The position numbers and the translations under genes are program-made. The notes beneath the pieces were generated by a model. The model had not been told where the DNA came from and did no database searches. It saw only the letters and a list, made by a program, of their open reading frames with translations. Below, in pieces: positions 31,334 through 39,963 of a stretch of 46,087 bases of DNA. Position 1 is the stretch's first letter; each line of letters opens with the position of its first letter. Source of the stretch: Duganella aquatilis. GTDB taxonomy: Bacteria; Pseudomonadota; Gammaproteobacteria; Burkholderiales; Burkholderiaceae_D. The stretch is taken from NCBI RefSeq assembly GCF_009674565.1, contig NZ_WKJL01000037.1:1-46087 (forward strand). Direction: 5' to 3'.

Positions 31334-31983
31334 TGGCCTTCGGCAGCGTTGAACATGGTCTTGGCGTAGATCAGACCCAGACCGTAGCCGCCGCCGTGGG
31401 CGATCGAGGTGGCCACGGTTTCGTTGTAGGTTTCGCTGCGGGCCCAGTCGCGTTGCAGTTCCAGCAGGTATTGCAGCGAGGTCATCGGGCGGGCGCCGGC
31501 CTGGATCATGCGGGCCACGGCGCGTTCGTGGGCTTCGTCGGAGACGTCGCCGCTGGCGTCGGTGATCACATACACTTCAAAACCCTGGTCCAGGGCCGAC
31601 AGGGCCGGACCGACGATGCACACCGAGGTCCACAGACCGGCCAGCACAATTTTATCCTTGCCGATGGCGTTGACGCGTTCGGCGATGCGCGGGTCTTCCC
31701 AGGTGTTCATCGAGGTGCGGTCGATCGCCACTTCGTCAGGGAATACTTCCTTGATTTCGTTGAAGATCGGGCCGGAGAACGATTTTTCCGCCACCGTGGT
31801 CAGGATCGTCGGCACCTTGAATTCTTTCGCCGCCTTGGCAACCAGCGCGACGTTGTTGCGCAGCTGGACCGGGTCGATCGATTTGGTGGCGAACGCCATC
31901 TGCGACTGGTGATCGATCATGATCAGGGTGTGGTTGGTTGGGCTGATCAGCGTTTTACCTGGTTGGGCGATGGCGGTTGGCAT
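31330..31983 (-). CDS. Isochorismatase-like cysteine hydrolase (YcaC type)
   Basis: A 217-residue cysteine hydrolase. D24 in LIMIDHQSQMAF and C122 in AGLWTSVCIVGPALSAL are the triad members that can be placed; the later VYVITDASGDVSDEAHERA and AGARPMTSLQYLLELQRDW segments fit the YcaC-like subgroup. Substrate unknown; members cleave small amides or esters. ATG 31983 is supported by AGGAGA seven bases upstream; an upstream in-frame codon at 32007 lacks this. Single gene; it is convergent with the LysR gene and overlaps its stop by 4 bp. Confidence 0.87.
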   Translation of the reverse strand: MPTAIAQPGKTLISPTNHTLIMIDHQSQMAFATKSIDPVQLRNNVALVAKAAKEFKVPTILTTVAEKSFSGPIFNEIKEVFPDEVAIDRTSMNTWEDPRIAERVNAIGKDKIVLAGLWTSVCIVGPALSALDQGFEVYVITDASGDVSDEAHERAVARMIQAGARPMTSLQYLLELQRDWARSETYNETVATSIAHGGGYGLGLIYAKTMFNAAEGH

Positions 31984-32122
31984 AATATTTTCTCCTAAGA
32001 TATTCAATAATTTCGATTGGTTTGTCGCGGTGTTCTGCCCTGTTGAAATGAATTATGCGGGATCGCATCCCAATCAAAAAGCGGAAAAATTACCTGCCTA
32101 CATTCGAAATATTCGATAACCC

Positions 32123-33130
32123 TCAATCGGCGCGGAATGCCTCCATGGCCTGGGTGGCGCGGCCGTCGTCGCCCCAGGCGCTCAGCTCGTAGTGGCTCCA
32201 GCTGCGCGCGCCCTGCGGCTCCCAGTAGATCACGCCCAGCCCTTTGTGATCCGGCACGGCCTTGACCTTGCGCTGCACGGCCACCAGCATGTCGTAGGTG
32301 TTTTGCGGCTTGCTGTCCTCGCCGCCGACTTCCACCACCATCACTTCCTTGCCGTAGCGCGCCGCCATGTCGTTCATGTTGGCGGCCAGGTCGTTGATCG
32401 AGGCGGTGTAGTCGGGCCGGCCGTCCAGCCAGTACGGGTAGTAGGACATGCCGATCACGTCGTACTTCGCGCCATGCGCCCTGGCGTTGTCGAACCAGGT
32501 GCGGAAACGCTGGCTGTCGTTGCCACGGTCCAGATGCAGCACCACTTTCGAGCCCGGGCTGACGGCCTTGATGGCGTCGTAGCCCTGGTTGATCAGCTGC
32601 GCCAGTTGCGGCCAGTTGTCGGTGTGGCCTTCCGGATAGATCATGCCGGTCGGCGTTTCGTTGCCCACCTGTACCCACTCGGGTGTCACGCCGGCCTGCT
32701 TCAGCGCGCGCATCACCTCGTGGGTGTAGCTGTAGACATCCTTCAGCAGCTGCGGGAAGTCGTGGCCCTGCCATGCCGCCGGCTTGCGCTGCTGCTGCGG
32801 ATCGGCCCAGCTGTCGCTGTAGTGGAAGTTGATCATGATGCGCATGCCCATCTTCCGCGCACGCACCGCCATGGCCACGGTTTCGTCCTTGCTGTTGTGG
32901 CCGCTGACGCGGTCGCTGGAGGGATTCACCCAGGTGCGCAGGCGGATGGTGTTGATGCCGTAGTCCTTGAGGATCTGCAGGCAGTCCTCCTCCTTGCCCT
33001 GGCTGTTGTAGAACTTGTAGCCGGTGGCTTCCATCTGCGGCAGCCAGCCGACGTCGGCGCCTTTGACGAAGGAGTCGGCGTGGGCCGCAAAGGCGGCCGT
33101 CATCATCAGTGCGATCAGGATTTTTTTCAT
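32123..33130 (-). CDS. GH53 endo-beta-1,4-galactanase (arabinogalactan hydrolase)
   Basis: A 335-residue secreted glycoside hydrolase with signal MKKILIALMMTAAFAAHA. GH53 landmarks: FVKGADVGWLPQMEATG, INTIRLRTWVNP, INFHYSDSWADPQQQ, the acid/base E158 in QVGNETPTGMI, and the nucleophile E267 in VMVVEVGG, where most GH53 enzymes have a V-E-T/Y-like context. The ending LGVIYWEPQGARSW also fits. It would cleave beta-1,4-galactan side chains of plant pectin. No CBM and no galactose genes are adjacent, so it is an isolated degradative gene. The 139-bp gap after it is AT-richer and holds no gene. Confidence 0.88.
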   Translation of the reverse strand: MKKILIALMMTAAFAAHADSFVKGADVGWLPQMEATGYKFYNSQGKEEDCLQILKDYGINTIRLRTWVNPSSDRVSGHNSKDETVAMAVRARKMGMRIMINFHYSDSWADPQQQRKPAAWQGHDFPQLLKDVYSYTHEVMRALKQAGVTPEWVQVGNETPTGMIYPEGHTDNWPQLAQLINQGYDAIKAVSPGSKVVLHLDRGNDSQRFRTWFDNARAHGAKYDVIGMSYYPYWLDGRPDYTASINDLAANMNDMAARYGKEVMVVEVGGEDSKPQNTYDMLVAVQRKVKAVPDHKGLGVIYWEPQGARSWSHYELSAWGDDGRATQAMEAFRAD

Positions 33131-33242
33131 GCGCTCATGCTAGCCCAAAGGCGGATCGTGCAGGCATGAGGAAAGTGACACAATCCATGCCCTTTCGATA
33201 TGGACGCGCCGCGCTGGCGTTTGCCGGTAAGATAGCACCGCC

Positions 33243-34115
33243 ATGAATGCCCAAGACACCACCACCGTCCTCACCTCCGATCCCCACCAGCGCCTCGGCA
33301 AGCCGGCCGGCGGCTGGCGCGCCGCGCTGTACGCCATCATCTTCGAATCCGACACGCCGAAAGGCCGCGCCTTCGACCTGGCGCTGATCGGCGCCATCCT
33401 GCTCAGCGTGCTGGTGGTGGTGCTCACCAGCGTCAAGCCGATCGCCGACAAATACGGCGACTGGCTGCATGCCGGCGAGTGGTTCTTCACCGTCCTGTTC
33501 ACCGTCGAGTACGTGGCGCGCTACCTGTGCGTGCAGCGGCCGGTGCTGTATGCGCGCAGCTTCTTCGGCGTGATCGACCTGATGTCCATCCTGCCCAGTT
33601 ATGTGTCGCTGTTCATTCCGGCCGCGCACGTGGTGCAGGGCATCCGCATCCTGCGCCTGCTGCGCATCTTCCGCATTCTCAAGCTGACCCTGTACATCCA
33701 GGAATACAGCATGCTCGGCGACGCGCTGCTGGCCAGCCGGCGCAAGATCTTCGTGTTCCTGTCGGTGGTGTTCCTGATCGTGTTCCTGCTGGGCACCGTG
33801 ATGTACGTGGTGGAAGGGCCGGAGAACGGCTACACCAGCATACCTACCGCCGTCTACTGGGCCATTTCGACCATGACCACGGTCGGCTTCGGCGACCTGG
33901 TGCCCAAGACCGACATCGGCCGCACCATCGCCTCGTTCATGATGCTGCTCGGCTGGGGCATTCTGGCCGTGCCGACCGGCATCATCAGTTCTGAGATCAC
34001 GCACCAGCGCGGCCAGCGCGTGCTGTCGCTGCGCGCCTGCCCCAGCTGCCACAGCGCCGGCCATGAGCCGGCCGCGCGCTACTGCAAGGACTGCGGCACC
34101 ACGCTGCCTCCCTGA
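33243..34115 (+). CDS. Voltage-gated-type potassium channel with C-terminal zinc ribbon
   Basis: A 290-residue six-helix ion channel. S1 is at about 43-62, the S4-like voltage sensor RILRLLRIFRILKL at 135-148 (Arg/Lys every third residue), pore helix YWAISTM and selectivity filter TTVGFGD (212-218), then S6. After S6 there is no RCK domain. Instead a short tail ends in CPSCHSAGHEPAARYCKDCG with C266, C269, C281 and C284, a rubredoxin-like zinc ribbon. The gene ends 37 bp inside the convergent oxidoreductase gene. Potassium selectivity is inferred from the GFGD filter; the role of the ribbon is unknown. Confidence 0.9.
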   Translation: MNAQDTTTVLTSDPHQRLGKPAGGWRAALYAIIFESDTPKGRAFDLALIGAILLSVLVVVLTSVKPIADKYGDWLHAGEWFFTVLFTVEYVARYLCVQRPVLYARSFFGVIDLMSILPSYVSLFIPAAHVVQGIRILRLLRIFRILKLTLYIQEYSMLGDALLASRRKIFVFLSVVFLIVFLLGTVMYVVEGPENGYTSIPTAVYWAISTMTTVGFGDLVPKTDIGRTIASFMMLLGWGILAVPTGIISSEITHQRGQRVLSLRACPSCHSAGHEPAARYCKDCGTTLPP

Positions 34116-35107
34116 GCAATCAGGATCGCCTTGCGGCCGCCGGACGAGGCGTAGGCCATGGCCTCGCCGATCTGCTCGTAGCTGAACTCCTGCCCCAGCC
34201 AGGTGGCGAACATGGGATCGGCGATCAGCGGTTCCAGCGCCTTCAGGGCCGCCACCAGCCGCGCCGGCTGCTTGACGGTCGCGCTTTCGAAATTGCTGAA
34301 GCGGCGGATGGTCAGGTTCTTCATCATGAACAGCGTGGTGTGCATCGCGGCCGGCGCTGCGGCGCCCAGGAATCCGTAGCAATACACCGTGGCGTTCATC
34401 GGCAGCGCCGGCGCGATGTTGCCCAGCAGCTCGCCACCGACGCCATCGAATACGGCGGTTGCCTGCAACGCCGCAGCCAGCGTTGCCAGCTGCGCGGCAT
34501 AGCCATCCGAGGTGACGATGACGTGCTCGACGCCGAGCGAGCGCAGCGTCTCGGCCGCGGCTTCGCTGCGCACCAGGAAAATCGCCGGCATGCGCCGTGC
34601 ACGCGCCAGCGCCGCCATGGCATGGCCGGTGGCCGAATTGCCGGCCGTGACGATCACGCCCTTGTGCCCTGCTTCGGCGATTTCCTCAAGAAAGGCATAG
34701 GCGGTGATGACGTTGACCAGCGAGCCGCAGTAGTCCCTCGCATGCACGTGGTCCGGCAGGATCAGGCAGCTGGTGTAGGGAATGGCGGCCGTCTCGCACC
34801 ACAGGCCGACGCTGTCCGCGCTGCGCGTCAGCGAACGGTAGATCGCCACTTGCTTGCCGGCGTAGTCGGTCGGCACGCCGGCGCCCAGCGCCAGCACCCT
34901 GCCCGCGCCCGAGGCGCCCCAAACGTCGTGGCGCGACGCTGGAATCTGCGGACCGGCCGCCGCCGGCATTTTCAGGAAGGTCTTGTCGCCATGGTTGATG
35001 GCCGATGCCGTCATCGCTACCAGCACGTGGCCGGCGGCAGGCTGTTCAGGTGTGGGGATGTCGCGCACTTCGAGGTCGCGACTGGCGGTAACACAAATGG
35101 CTTTCAT
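34079..35107 (-). CDS. MDR-superfamily oxidoreductase (quinone-reductase-like)
   Basis: A 342-residue medium-chain dehydrogenase/reductase. GroES-like N-terminal domain (MKAICVTASRDLEVRDIPTP, then ASAINHGDKTFLK) and Rossmann domain VIVTAGNSATGHAMAALARA, followed by VFDGVGGELL and YCYGFLGA. No structural zinc cysteine cluster is visible, so it is of the zinc-independent quinone oxidoreductase type, with NADPH as probable cofactor. ATG 35107 follows GGAG by seven bases. Its last 37 bp overlap the end of the channel gene on the other strand. A LysR gene starts divergently 115 bp away and probably controls it. Confidence 0.87.
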   Translation of the reverse strand: MKAICVTASRDLEVRDIPTPEQPAAGHVLVAMTASAINHGDKTFLKMPAAAGPQIPASRHDVWGASGAGRVLALGAGVPTDYAGKQVAIYRSLTRSADSVGLWCETAAIPYTSCLILPDHVHARDYCGSLVNVITAYAFLEEIAEAGHKGVIVTAGNSATGHAMAALARARRMPAIFLVRSEAAAETLRSLGVEHVIVTSDGYAAQLATLAAALQATAVFDGVGGELLGNIAPALPMNATVYCYGFLGAAAPAAMHTTLFMMKNLTIRRFSNFESATVKQPARLVAALKALEPLIADPMFATWLGQEFSYEQIGEAMAYASSGGRKAILIAQGGSVVPQSLQ

Positions 35108-35222
35108 CACTGCACTCCGTTTTTTGTTGTCCAGGCCGCATCATAGGAAACCTCATCGATTGACGAAACGCAGGCTGGCGACATACCATCGATTCCACTT
35201 TGGAATGGATGGAGCAAACGAA

Positions 35223-36098
35223 ATGGATCGACTGGATGCCATGCGCCTGTTTGTCCGGCTGGTGGAATGCGGCAGTTTTTCCGCCGTCGGGCGCGAGGAA
35301 GGCATCGGCCAGCCGGCCGTCAGCAAGCAGATTGCCGCGCTGGAGCGCCACCTCGGCGCGCAGCTGGTGTTGCGCAACTCGCGCAACGTCGTCATTACCG
35401 AGGCCGGGCAAGCGTTCTACGAATCGGCCAAGCAGTTGATCGACGATTTTGACGCGGTGGAGTCGTCGGTGGGCGACCGCCAGCAATCGCCGCGCGGCCT
35501 GGTGCGGGTCAGCACCGCGCCCGGCCACGGCAGGCTGTGCGTGACGCCGCTGCTGGCCGGATTCTTCCAGCGCTATCCGCAGGTATCGGTGGAAGTCTCG
35601 GTGTCCGAACGGCCGGTCGACCTGCTGGCGGAAGGCATCGACATCGCCATCCGCCACGGCCGCCTGCTGGACTCCACGCTCACCGCGCGCAAATGGTCGG
35701 ACACGGATTTCGTGCTGGCGGCCAGCCCGGCCTATCTGGCGGCACATGGCACGCCGGCCACACTCGATGATCTGGACCGGCACACCTGCATCGTCTTCGC
35801 GCGCGGACGCGAGCGCTATCCGTGGCGCTTCGGCACCGGCGCGGAAACCACGTCCTACCTGCCGCGCGGCGCGCTGCTGACCGGCGACGCCGAACACGTC
35901 CGCGCCGCCGTGCTGTGCGGCCTGGGCATCGCGCAGGCGCCGCGCTGGCTGCTGGCCGAGGAAATCCGCAACGGCCAGGCGCAGGTGCTGCTACCGGCCT
36001 TGCAACCGGAACGGCTGCCGCTCAACATCGTCTATGCGGCCGGTCGCCGCGTGCCGATGCGCGTGCGCGTACTGATCGATTATCTGCTGGCACAATAA
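35223..36098 (+). CDS. LysR-family transcriptional regulator
   Basis: A 291-residue LysR regulator: MDRLDAMRLFVRLVECGSFS at the start, HTH helix GIGQPAVSKQIAALERHLGAQL, then the effector domain (PRGLVRVSTAPGHGRLCVTPLL, GIDIAIRHGRLLDSTL). ATG 35223 has GGAG eight bases upstream; the open frame extends 80 codons further, but without family similarity. It is divergent from the MDR oxidoreductase, its likely target. It belongs to a different subgroup branch from the LysR at 30428. A terminator hairpin sits just beyond its stop. Confidence 0.9.
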   Translation: MDRLDAMRLFVRLVECGSFSAVGREEGIGQPAVSKQIAALERHLGAQLVLRNSRNVVITEAGQAFYESAKQLIDDFDAVESSVGDRQQSPRGLVRVSTAPGHGRLCVTPLLAGFFQRYPQVSVEVSVSERPVDLLAEGIDIAIRHGRLLDSTLTARKWSDTDFVLAASPAYLAAHGTPATLDDLDRHTCIVFARGRERYPWRFGTGAETTSYLPRGALLTGDAEHVRAAVLCGLGIAQAPRWLLAEEIRNGQAQVLLPALQPERLPLNIVYAAGRRVPMRVRVLIDYLLAQ

Positions 36099-36130
36099 AA
36101 AAAAGCCCCCGGCATTGCTGCCGGAGGCTT
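36097..36130 (-). terminator. Intrinsic terminator of the minus-strand TonB receptor gene
   Basis: Stem of 11 bp with one mismatch (arms 36104-36114 and 36119-36129) and a four-base loop, GC-rich. On the minus strand it is followed by a run of eight T's, so it fits termination of the receptor gene whose stop is at 36150. On the plus strand the A-run precedes the hairpin directly at the LysR stop, and no T-run follows, so for LysR it is a weaker terminator. Confidence 0.85.
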
Positions 36131-36149
36131 CAGGGACGATCGCTACAGC

Positions 36150-38906
36150 TTAGAACTTGTAGCTGGCCGACACGTAGCCGGTGGCGCCGTGTGCATCGTA
36201 GTAGGTTGGATCATAGCCAGCCTGGAAGTAGGTACCCAGACCGATGATTTCCGGTGGCGCGCGGTTGAACAGGTTCTTCACGCCGGCACGCAGGGTCAGG
36301 TTCTTGATGCCGGTGTACGCCACTTGCGTATCCCAGGTCGAGAACGCACCAACGTGCACTGCATCGGTACCGGTAGCCGAGTCCGCGCGAGCGGCATCGT
36401 AGTAGCCCGACTGGAAGTTCTGGGTCAGGTTCACGCCCCAGTTGTGGTATTTCCAGTCAAACGCCAGTTGATGCTTCCAGCGGAAGATGATGCCGCCGTT
36501 GGCCACGGCGTTCAGCGGCGAGCCGTCGGCGCCGATGGTGCGCGCTACGCTCTGCTGCACGGTGCCGTCAGGCAGCGTCATATCGTACTTGGTGGTGTAG
36601 GTGCCGTTCAGACGGGTGCCGAAGGTGCCGTAGTTGGCGGTCTTGGCGATGGTCCAGCGGGCATCGACGTCCACACCAGCGGTCTTCAGGCCGCCTGCGT
36701 TCAGGTTGGTGCTGGTGATCTGGGTGATGTTGCCAGCCGAATCACGTTGCACCAGACCAGCGTACAGCGGGTTGGTCTGACCTTGTTCGACGATGAACTC
36801 CGGGTTCAGCGTGGTCACCAGGTTGTTGACGTTGATCTTCCAGTAGTCGATCGCGATCGACGCGCCTGGGATCGGATCGATCACGATACCCACCGAAGTC
36901 TGCTCCGATTTTTCCGGTTTCAGGTTCGGGTTACCGCCGGTCAGCACGTTGAACTGGCCATTGGTGCCGGTTTTCGGATCGGTGAAGGTGGCGCTGGTGC
37001 CCAGGGTCTGCGGGTTGTTCAGCTCAGGCAGAGCCGCTTCGCGGAAGCCACGGCCGTAGGAAGCGCGCAGCAGCACTTGTTGCAGTGGCTGATAGCGGAA
37101 GCTGACCTTCGGATTGGTCGCGGTGGCGTTCGGGTAGCGGTCGGTACGGACTGCCAGGTCGCCTTCCAGGTTTTTCAGGATCGGCGCGTTCAGCTCGGCG
37201 AAGATCGCCGACGAGTTACGCGATGCCGACAGCGGCAGCGTCTGGCCGCCGTAGCCCGAAATGTCGCCCGACTGGTAAGCCGCCGACGGGTTCAGGTCCA
37301 GCTTCTCGTCGGTGATCGACGCGCCCACTGCGAACTTGGCCATACCGGCCGGCAGCTGGTACAGGTCGCCCGAGATGCGTGCGTTCAGCGCGTCATTGCT
37401 CAGGGTCGAGTTGATCATGTTGCCAACGTAGTTGGTGGCGTAGATCTGCTTGGCCAGTTCCGGCGACTGCGTGGCAGCCCATGGATTGAAGGCGTTGTTG
37501 TTGCTCAGCAGTTTGACCAGCGCCAGCTGCGACTGGTAGCCGGAGATGGTGTCTTCGCTGACGTTGCTGGAGTTGTGGGTGTACGCCACATCATAGTCGT
37601 AACCCTTGACGGTGCCGCGGAAGCCCATCACCAGATGGCTCATCTTGGCGTGGTCGTCGTGCGAACGGCCGCCGCCGTCGAAGGCGCGGTAGCTGACGGT
37701 CACTGGCTGGCCGTTCACCGATGGGTAGTTGGCTGCCAGGTACGACGATGGGTAGTACGGGCTGCTCGGCGACAGGATGATGGCCGGGTACACATTGGCG
37801 GTGCCGAATGCGCTGTCGGTCGACAGGAACGACGCGTTGTACGGCGACGACTGTTCGGTGGTGGTGGTCTTCTGTTCCGAGTGGAAGCCTTCAACGAAGA
37901 ATTCATTCTGCTCGTTCAGCTTGAAGCGGAAGCTGGCCGACACGTTCGCGCGGTCCACGTCCGGGAACAGCGGCACCGCGCCAGCCGAGTTGTAGCGGCA
38001 GCTGCCGGTGTTGGCATCGAACTGGCTGCCGTTGGTGGTGCAATCGCCGCTGTTCAGCGGGTTGCCCAGGCCGGCGCCCAGCGAGGCCAGCGAGTTAGGG
38101 ATCACGCCAGCCGCATTCGGGGTCTTGGTCGGATCGAAGGTGCTCAGGTTGCCGCTCGGGGTCGCCGACGCGTCGCGCAGGCCGTTGTTGTTCCACGATT
38201 CGCGGGCATAGCCGCGCTGGCTGCCGTAGATGGCTTTGTCTTTGGAGACATCGGCCGACACGGTGAAGTTGTAGCGGTCTTCGTCGAAGTCGCCGAAGCC
38301 GGCAATGATCGACGCCTTGGTGGTGCGGCCGCCGCCATCCTTGGTGCCGCTGCCGTAGCCGGTCACTTCGACGCCGTTGTAGTTGTTGCGCAGGATGAAG
38401 TTGATCACGCCGCCGATGGCGTCGGAACCGTACACGCCCGAAGCGCCGTCTTTCAGGATTTCCACGTGGTCCACTGCGGCCAGCGGGATCGAGTTGATGT
38501 CGACCGAAGTGCCGTCGGTGGCGAAGTTGGCCAGGCGGCGACCGTTGACCAGCACCAGCGTTTTGCTGGCGCCAATGCCGCGCAGCGAGGCGGAGGCCAG
38601 GCCGTAGGTCGAGGCGCCGGCGCCCTGGGCGCTCACGGTGCCGCCGACGGCGGTGTTGGCGGTGATGCTGGCCAGCAGTGCTTCGGTGCTGGTCACGCCG
38701 GTTTTGGCGATGTCTTCACGCGTAACGGTCTGAACCGGCAGCGCGCCTTCGACTTGCGCACGTTTGATGGACGAACCGGTGATTTCCACGCGGGCGATGG
38801 GTGCGTCTGGCGCCGTCTGCGCATGCGCGCCGGCGATGGCGCCGAAGGCGACCGTGCCGGAGAACATCAGACGCAGCGAGCGCGAGATAACAGTTTCTTT
38901 GGTCAT
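36150..38906 (-). CDS. TonB-dependent receptor, large (918 aa)
   Basis: A 918-residue outer-membrane receptor of the Caulobacter/Xanthomonas-type family. Signal MTKETVISRSLRLMFSGTVA with AGAHA-QT cleavage near 29. TonB-box region ARVEITGSSIKRA, plug with TGVTSTEALLASI, LRGIGASKTLVLVNGRRLA and VEILKDGASGVYGSDAIGGVINFI. Barrel repeats follow, with C-terminal GYVSASYKF ending in Phe. Members take up carbohydrates, peptides or siderophores; nothing adjacent identifies the substrate. ATG 38906 exposes a proper signal peptide; 35 codons of open frame upstream are not used. Monocistronic, with its own terminator and a long leader. Confidence 0.9.
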   Translation of the reverse strand: MTKETVISRSLRLMFSGTVAFGAIAGAHAQTAPDAPIARVEITGSSIKRAQVEGALPVQTVTREDIAKTGVTSTEALLASITANTAVGGTVSAQGAGASTYGLASASLRGIGASKTLVLVNGRRLANFATDGTSVDINSIPLAAVDHVEILKDGASGVYGSDAIGGVINFILRNNYNGVEVTGYGSGTKDGGGRTTKASIIAGFGDFDEDRYNFTVSADVSKDKAIYGSQRGYARESWNNNGLRDASATPSGNLSTFDPTKTPNAAGVIPNSLASLGAGLGNPLNSGDCTTNGSQFDANTGSCRYNSAGAVPLFPDVDRANVSASFRFKLNEQNEFFVEGFHSEQKTTTTEQSSPYNASFLSTDSAFGTANVYPAIILSPSSPYYPSSYLAANYPSVNGQPVTVSYRAFDGGGRSHDDHAKMSHLVMGFRGTVKGYDYDVAYTHNSSNVSEDTISGYQSQLALVKLLSNNNAFNPWAATQSPELAKQIYATNYVGNMINSTLSNDALNARISGDLYQLPAGMAKFAVGASITDEKLDLNPSAAYQSGDISGYGGQTLPLSASRNSSAIFAELNAPILKNLEGDLAVRTDRYPNATATNPKVSFRYQPLQQVLLRASYGRGFREAALPELNNPQTLGTSATFTDPKTGTNGQFNVLTGGNPNLKPEKSEQTSVGIVIDPIPGASIAIDYWKINVNNLVTTLNPEFIVEQGQTNPLYAGLVQRDSAGNITQITSTNLNAGGLKTAGVDVDARWTIAKTANYGTFGTRLNGTYTTKYDMTLPDGTVQQSVARTIGADGSPLNAVANGGIIFRWKHQLAFDWKYHNWGVNLTQNFQSGYYDAARADSATGTDAVHVGAFSTWDTQVAYTGIKNLTLRAGVKNLFNRAPPEIIGLGTYFQAGYDPTYYDAHGATGYVSASYKF

Positions 38907-39274
38907 TATAAATTCCCGATTTGTTGTGTGAGCCTTAGCGACTTCGTGTTGACCTTGAAAGGGGTAGTCAAGGTCGGCTCGTATCACAACACGCGAGAAA
39001 GATTTCACCAACGACAGCGTTTACAAAAAGCCTCACTTTTGCCGCGCAAGTGTAAAAAGGGCGCAGCATTAAGGGAATTTTAAGAATCACCCTTGTAGCG
39101 AAGTTCTTGACGCCGTTTTACCGGATTTTTCATTTATAAAGTATTTATTTACCGAATAAAGTGCTTTCTTATCCAGGCATTTAGCGAGAAACGTTGCAAA
39201 TAAGCGTTATCAGTCCGCCAGCTTCGGGAACATCCCGTTACAACTGATACGAAACTCACTTGGAAATTTGAAAA
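38907..39274. other. Long AT-rich leader upstream of the TonB receptor
   Basis: A 368-bp gap with no credible gene, between the TonB receptor and a TetR gene, both on the minus strand. It is much richer in A/T than the coding parts, particularly 39100-39175. It contains the inverted repeat at 38951-38975 and a small CGGGA-ACA-TCCCG hairpin at about 39225-39237. On the minus strand, TTGCGC then TTGTAA with a 17-bp spacer near 39023-39051 is a weak promoter candidate. TetR terminator: none clear. Confidence 0.5.
38951..38975. repeat. Inverted repeat in the TonB receptor leader
   Basis: Perfect 8-bp arms GACCTTGA (38951-38958) and TCAAGGTC (38968-38975) with a 9-base spacer, about 45-70 bp before the receptor ATG. 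It could be an operator for a dimeric regulator or an mRNA leader hairpin. No matching second copy was seen near other genes. Confidence 0.5.
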
Positions 39275-39913
39275 TCAATATGAAACTGGTTCTTGCCCAA
39301 TAGAGATGCTTTGTAAATAACCTCGCACGGCGCCTTCGATACGGTCCGCCAGCGCAGCCGGCTCGACCGCGCCGCGTCGCCCGGCGGCATCTGTTAGTGC
39401 ACTGACAATCGCCATCAGCTCGGAGGCGGCCAGTTGCGGCGCCAGCGTCGCTGCGCTCAGGAAGCTGGCCAGCGCGACGCGCATGGCGGTGGCGTTGCCG
39501 GAACTCGGCATCAGCGCCGCCAGCCGGCGTTGCTCGACATCCAGCAGCGCGGCCAGCGCGGGCCGGCGCAGCTGGTGGCGTACCGCGATCTCGATCAGCT
39601 GGCGCAGCGCGGCGGCGCGGTTCGGCAACGCCAGGGCCTGTGTCGCTTCCCGCACCAGATCGGTCAGCTCGCGCTCGATCAGGGCCACCGTGACCGCATC
39701 CTTGGTCGGAAAGTACTGGTACAGCGAGCCGATGCTGACGCCAGCGCGATCGGCGATGGCGTTGGTGGTGTAGGCATCCAGTCCGCGCTGTTCCAGAATG
39801 TGAGCTGCCCCCTCAAGTATGGTCTCGACGGTTTGTGTGGAACGGGCCTGGGACGGCTGTTTGCGCGGGTTCAGCAGCCGCGCGCCGGCCGGTCTGGATT
39901 GCGAGTTGTTCAT
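39275..39913 (-). CDS. TetR/AcrR-family transcriptional regulator
   Basis: A 212-residue TetR regulator. The DNA-binding part is at about 25-70: STQTVETILEGAAHILEQRG, then YTTNAIADRAGVSIGSLYQYF (HTH) and PTKDAVTVALIERE. The C-terminal ligand domain is helical, of variable type. It diverges from the inositol-monophosphatase-like gene with a 50-bp gap that probably contains its operator, so it likely represses that operon and itself. The ligand is unknown. Confidence 0.9.
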   Translation of the reverse strand: MNNSQSRPAGARLLNPRKQPSQARSTQTVETILEGAAHILEQRGLDAYTTNAIADRAGVSIGSLYQYFPTKDAVTVALIERELTDLVREATQALALPNRAAALRQLIEIAVRHQLRRPALAALLDVEQRRLAALMPSSGNATAMRVALASFLSAATLAPQLAASELMAIVSALTDAAGRRGAVEPAALADRIEGAVRGYLQSISIGQEPVSY

Positions 39914-39963
39914 GGCAGGAGATGCTCATATCATTTTTGCTCCTAGTCAAGCCTATTTTTCCC

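Noticed and set aside
36189..39083. Plus-strand open frame of 964 codons opposite the second TonB receptor
   Set aside because: The translation has no domain, and is Val/Arg/Gly-rich; it mirrors third-base bias of the real receptor gene.
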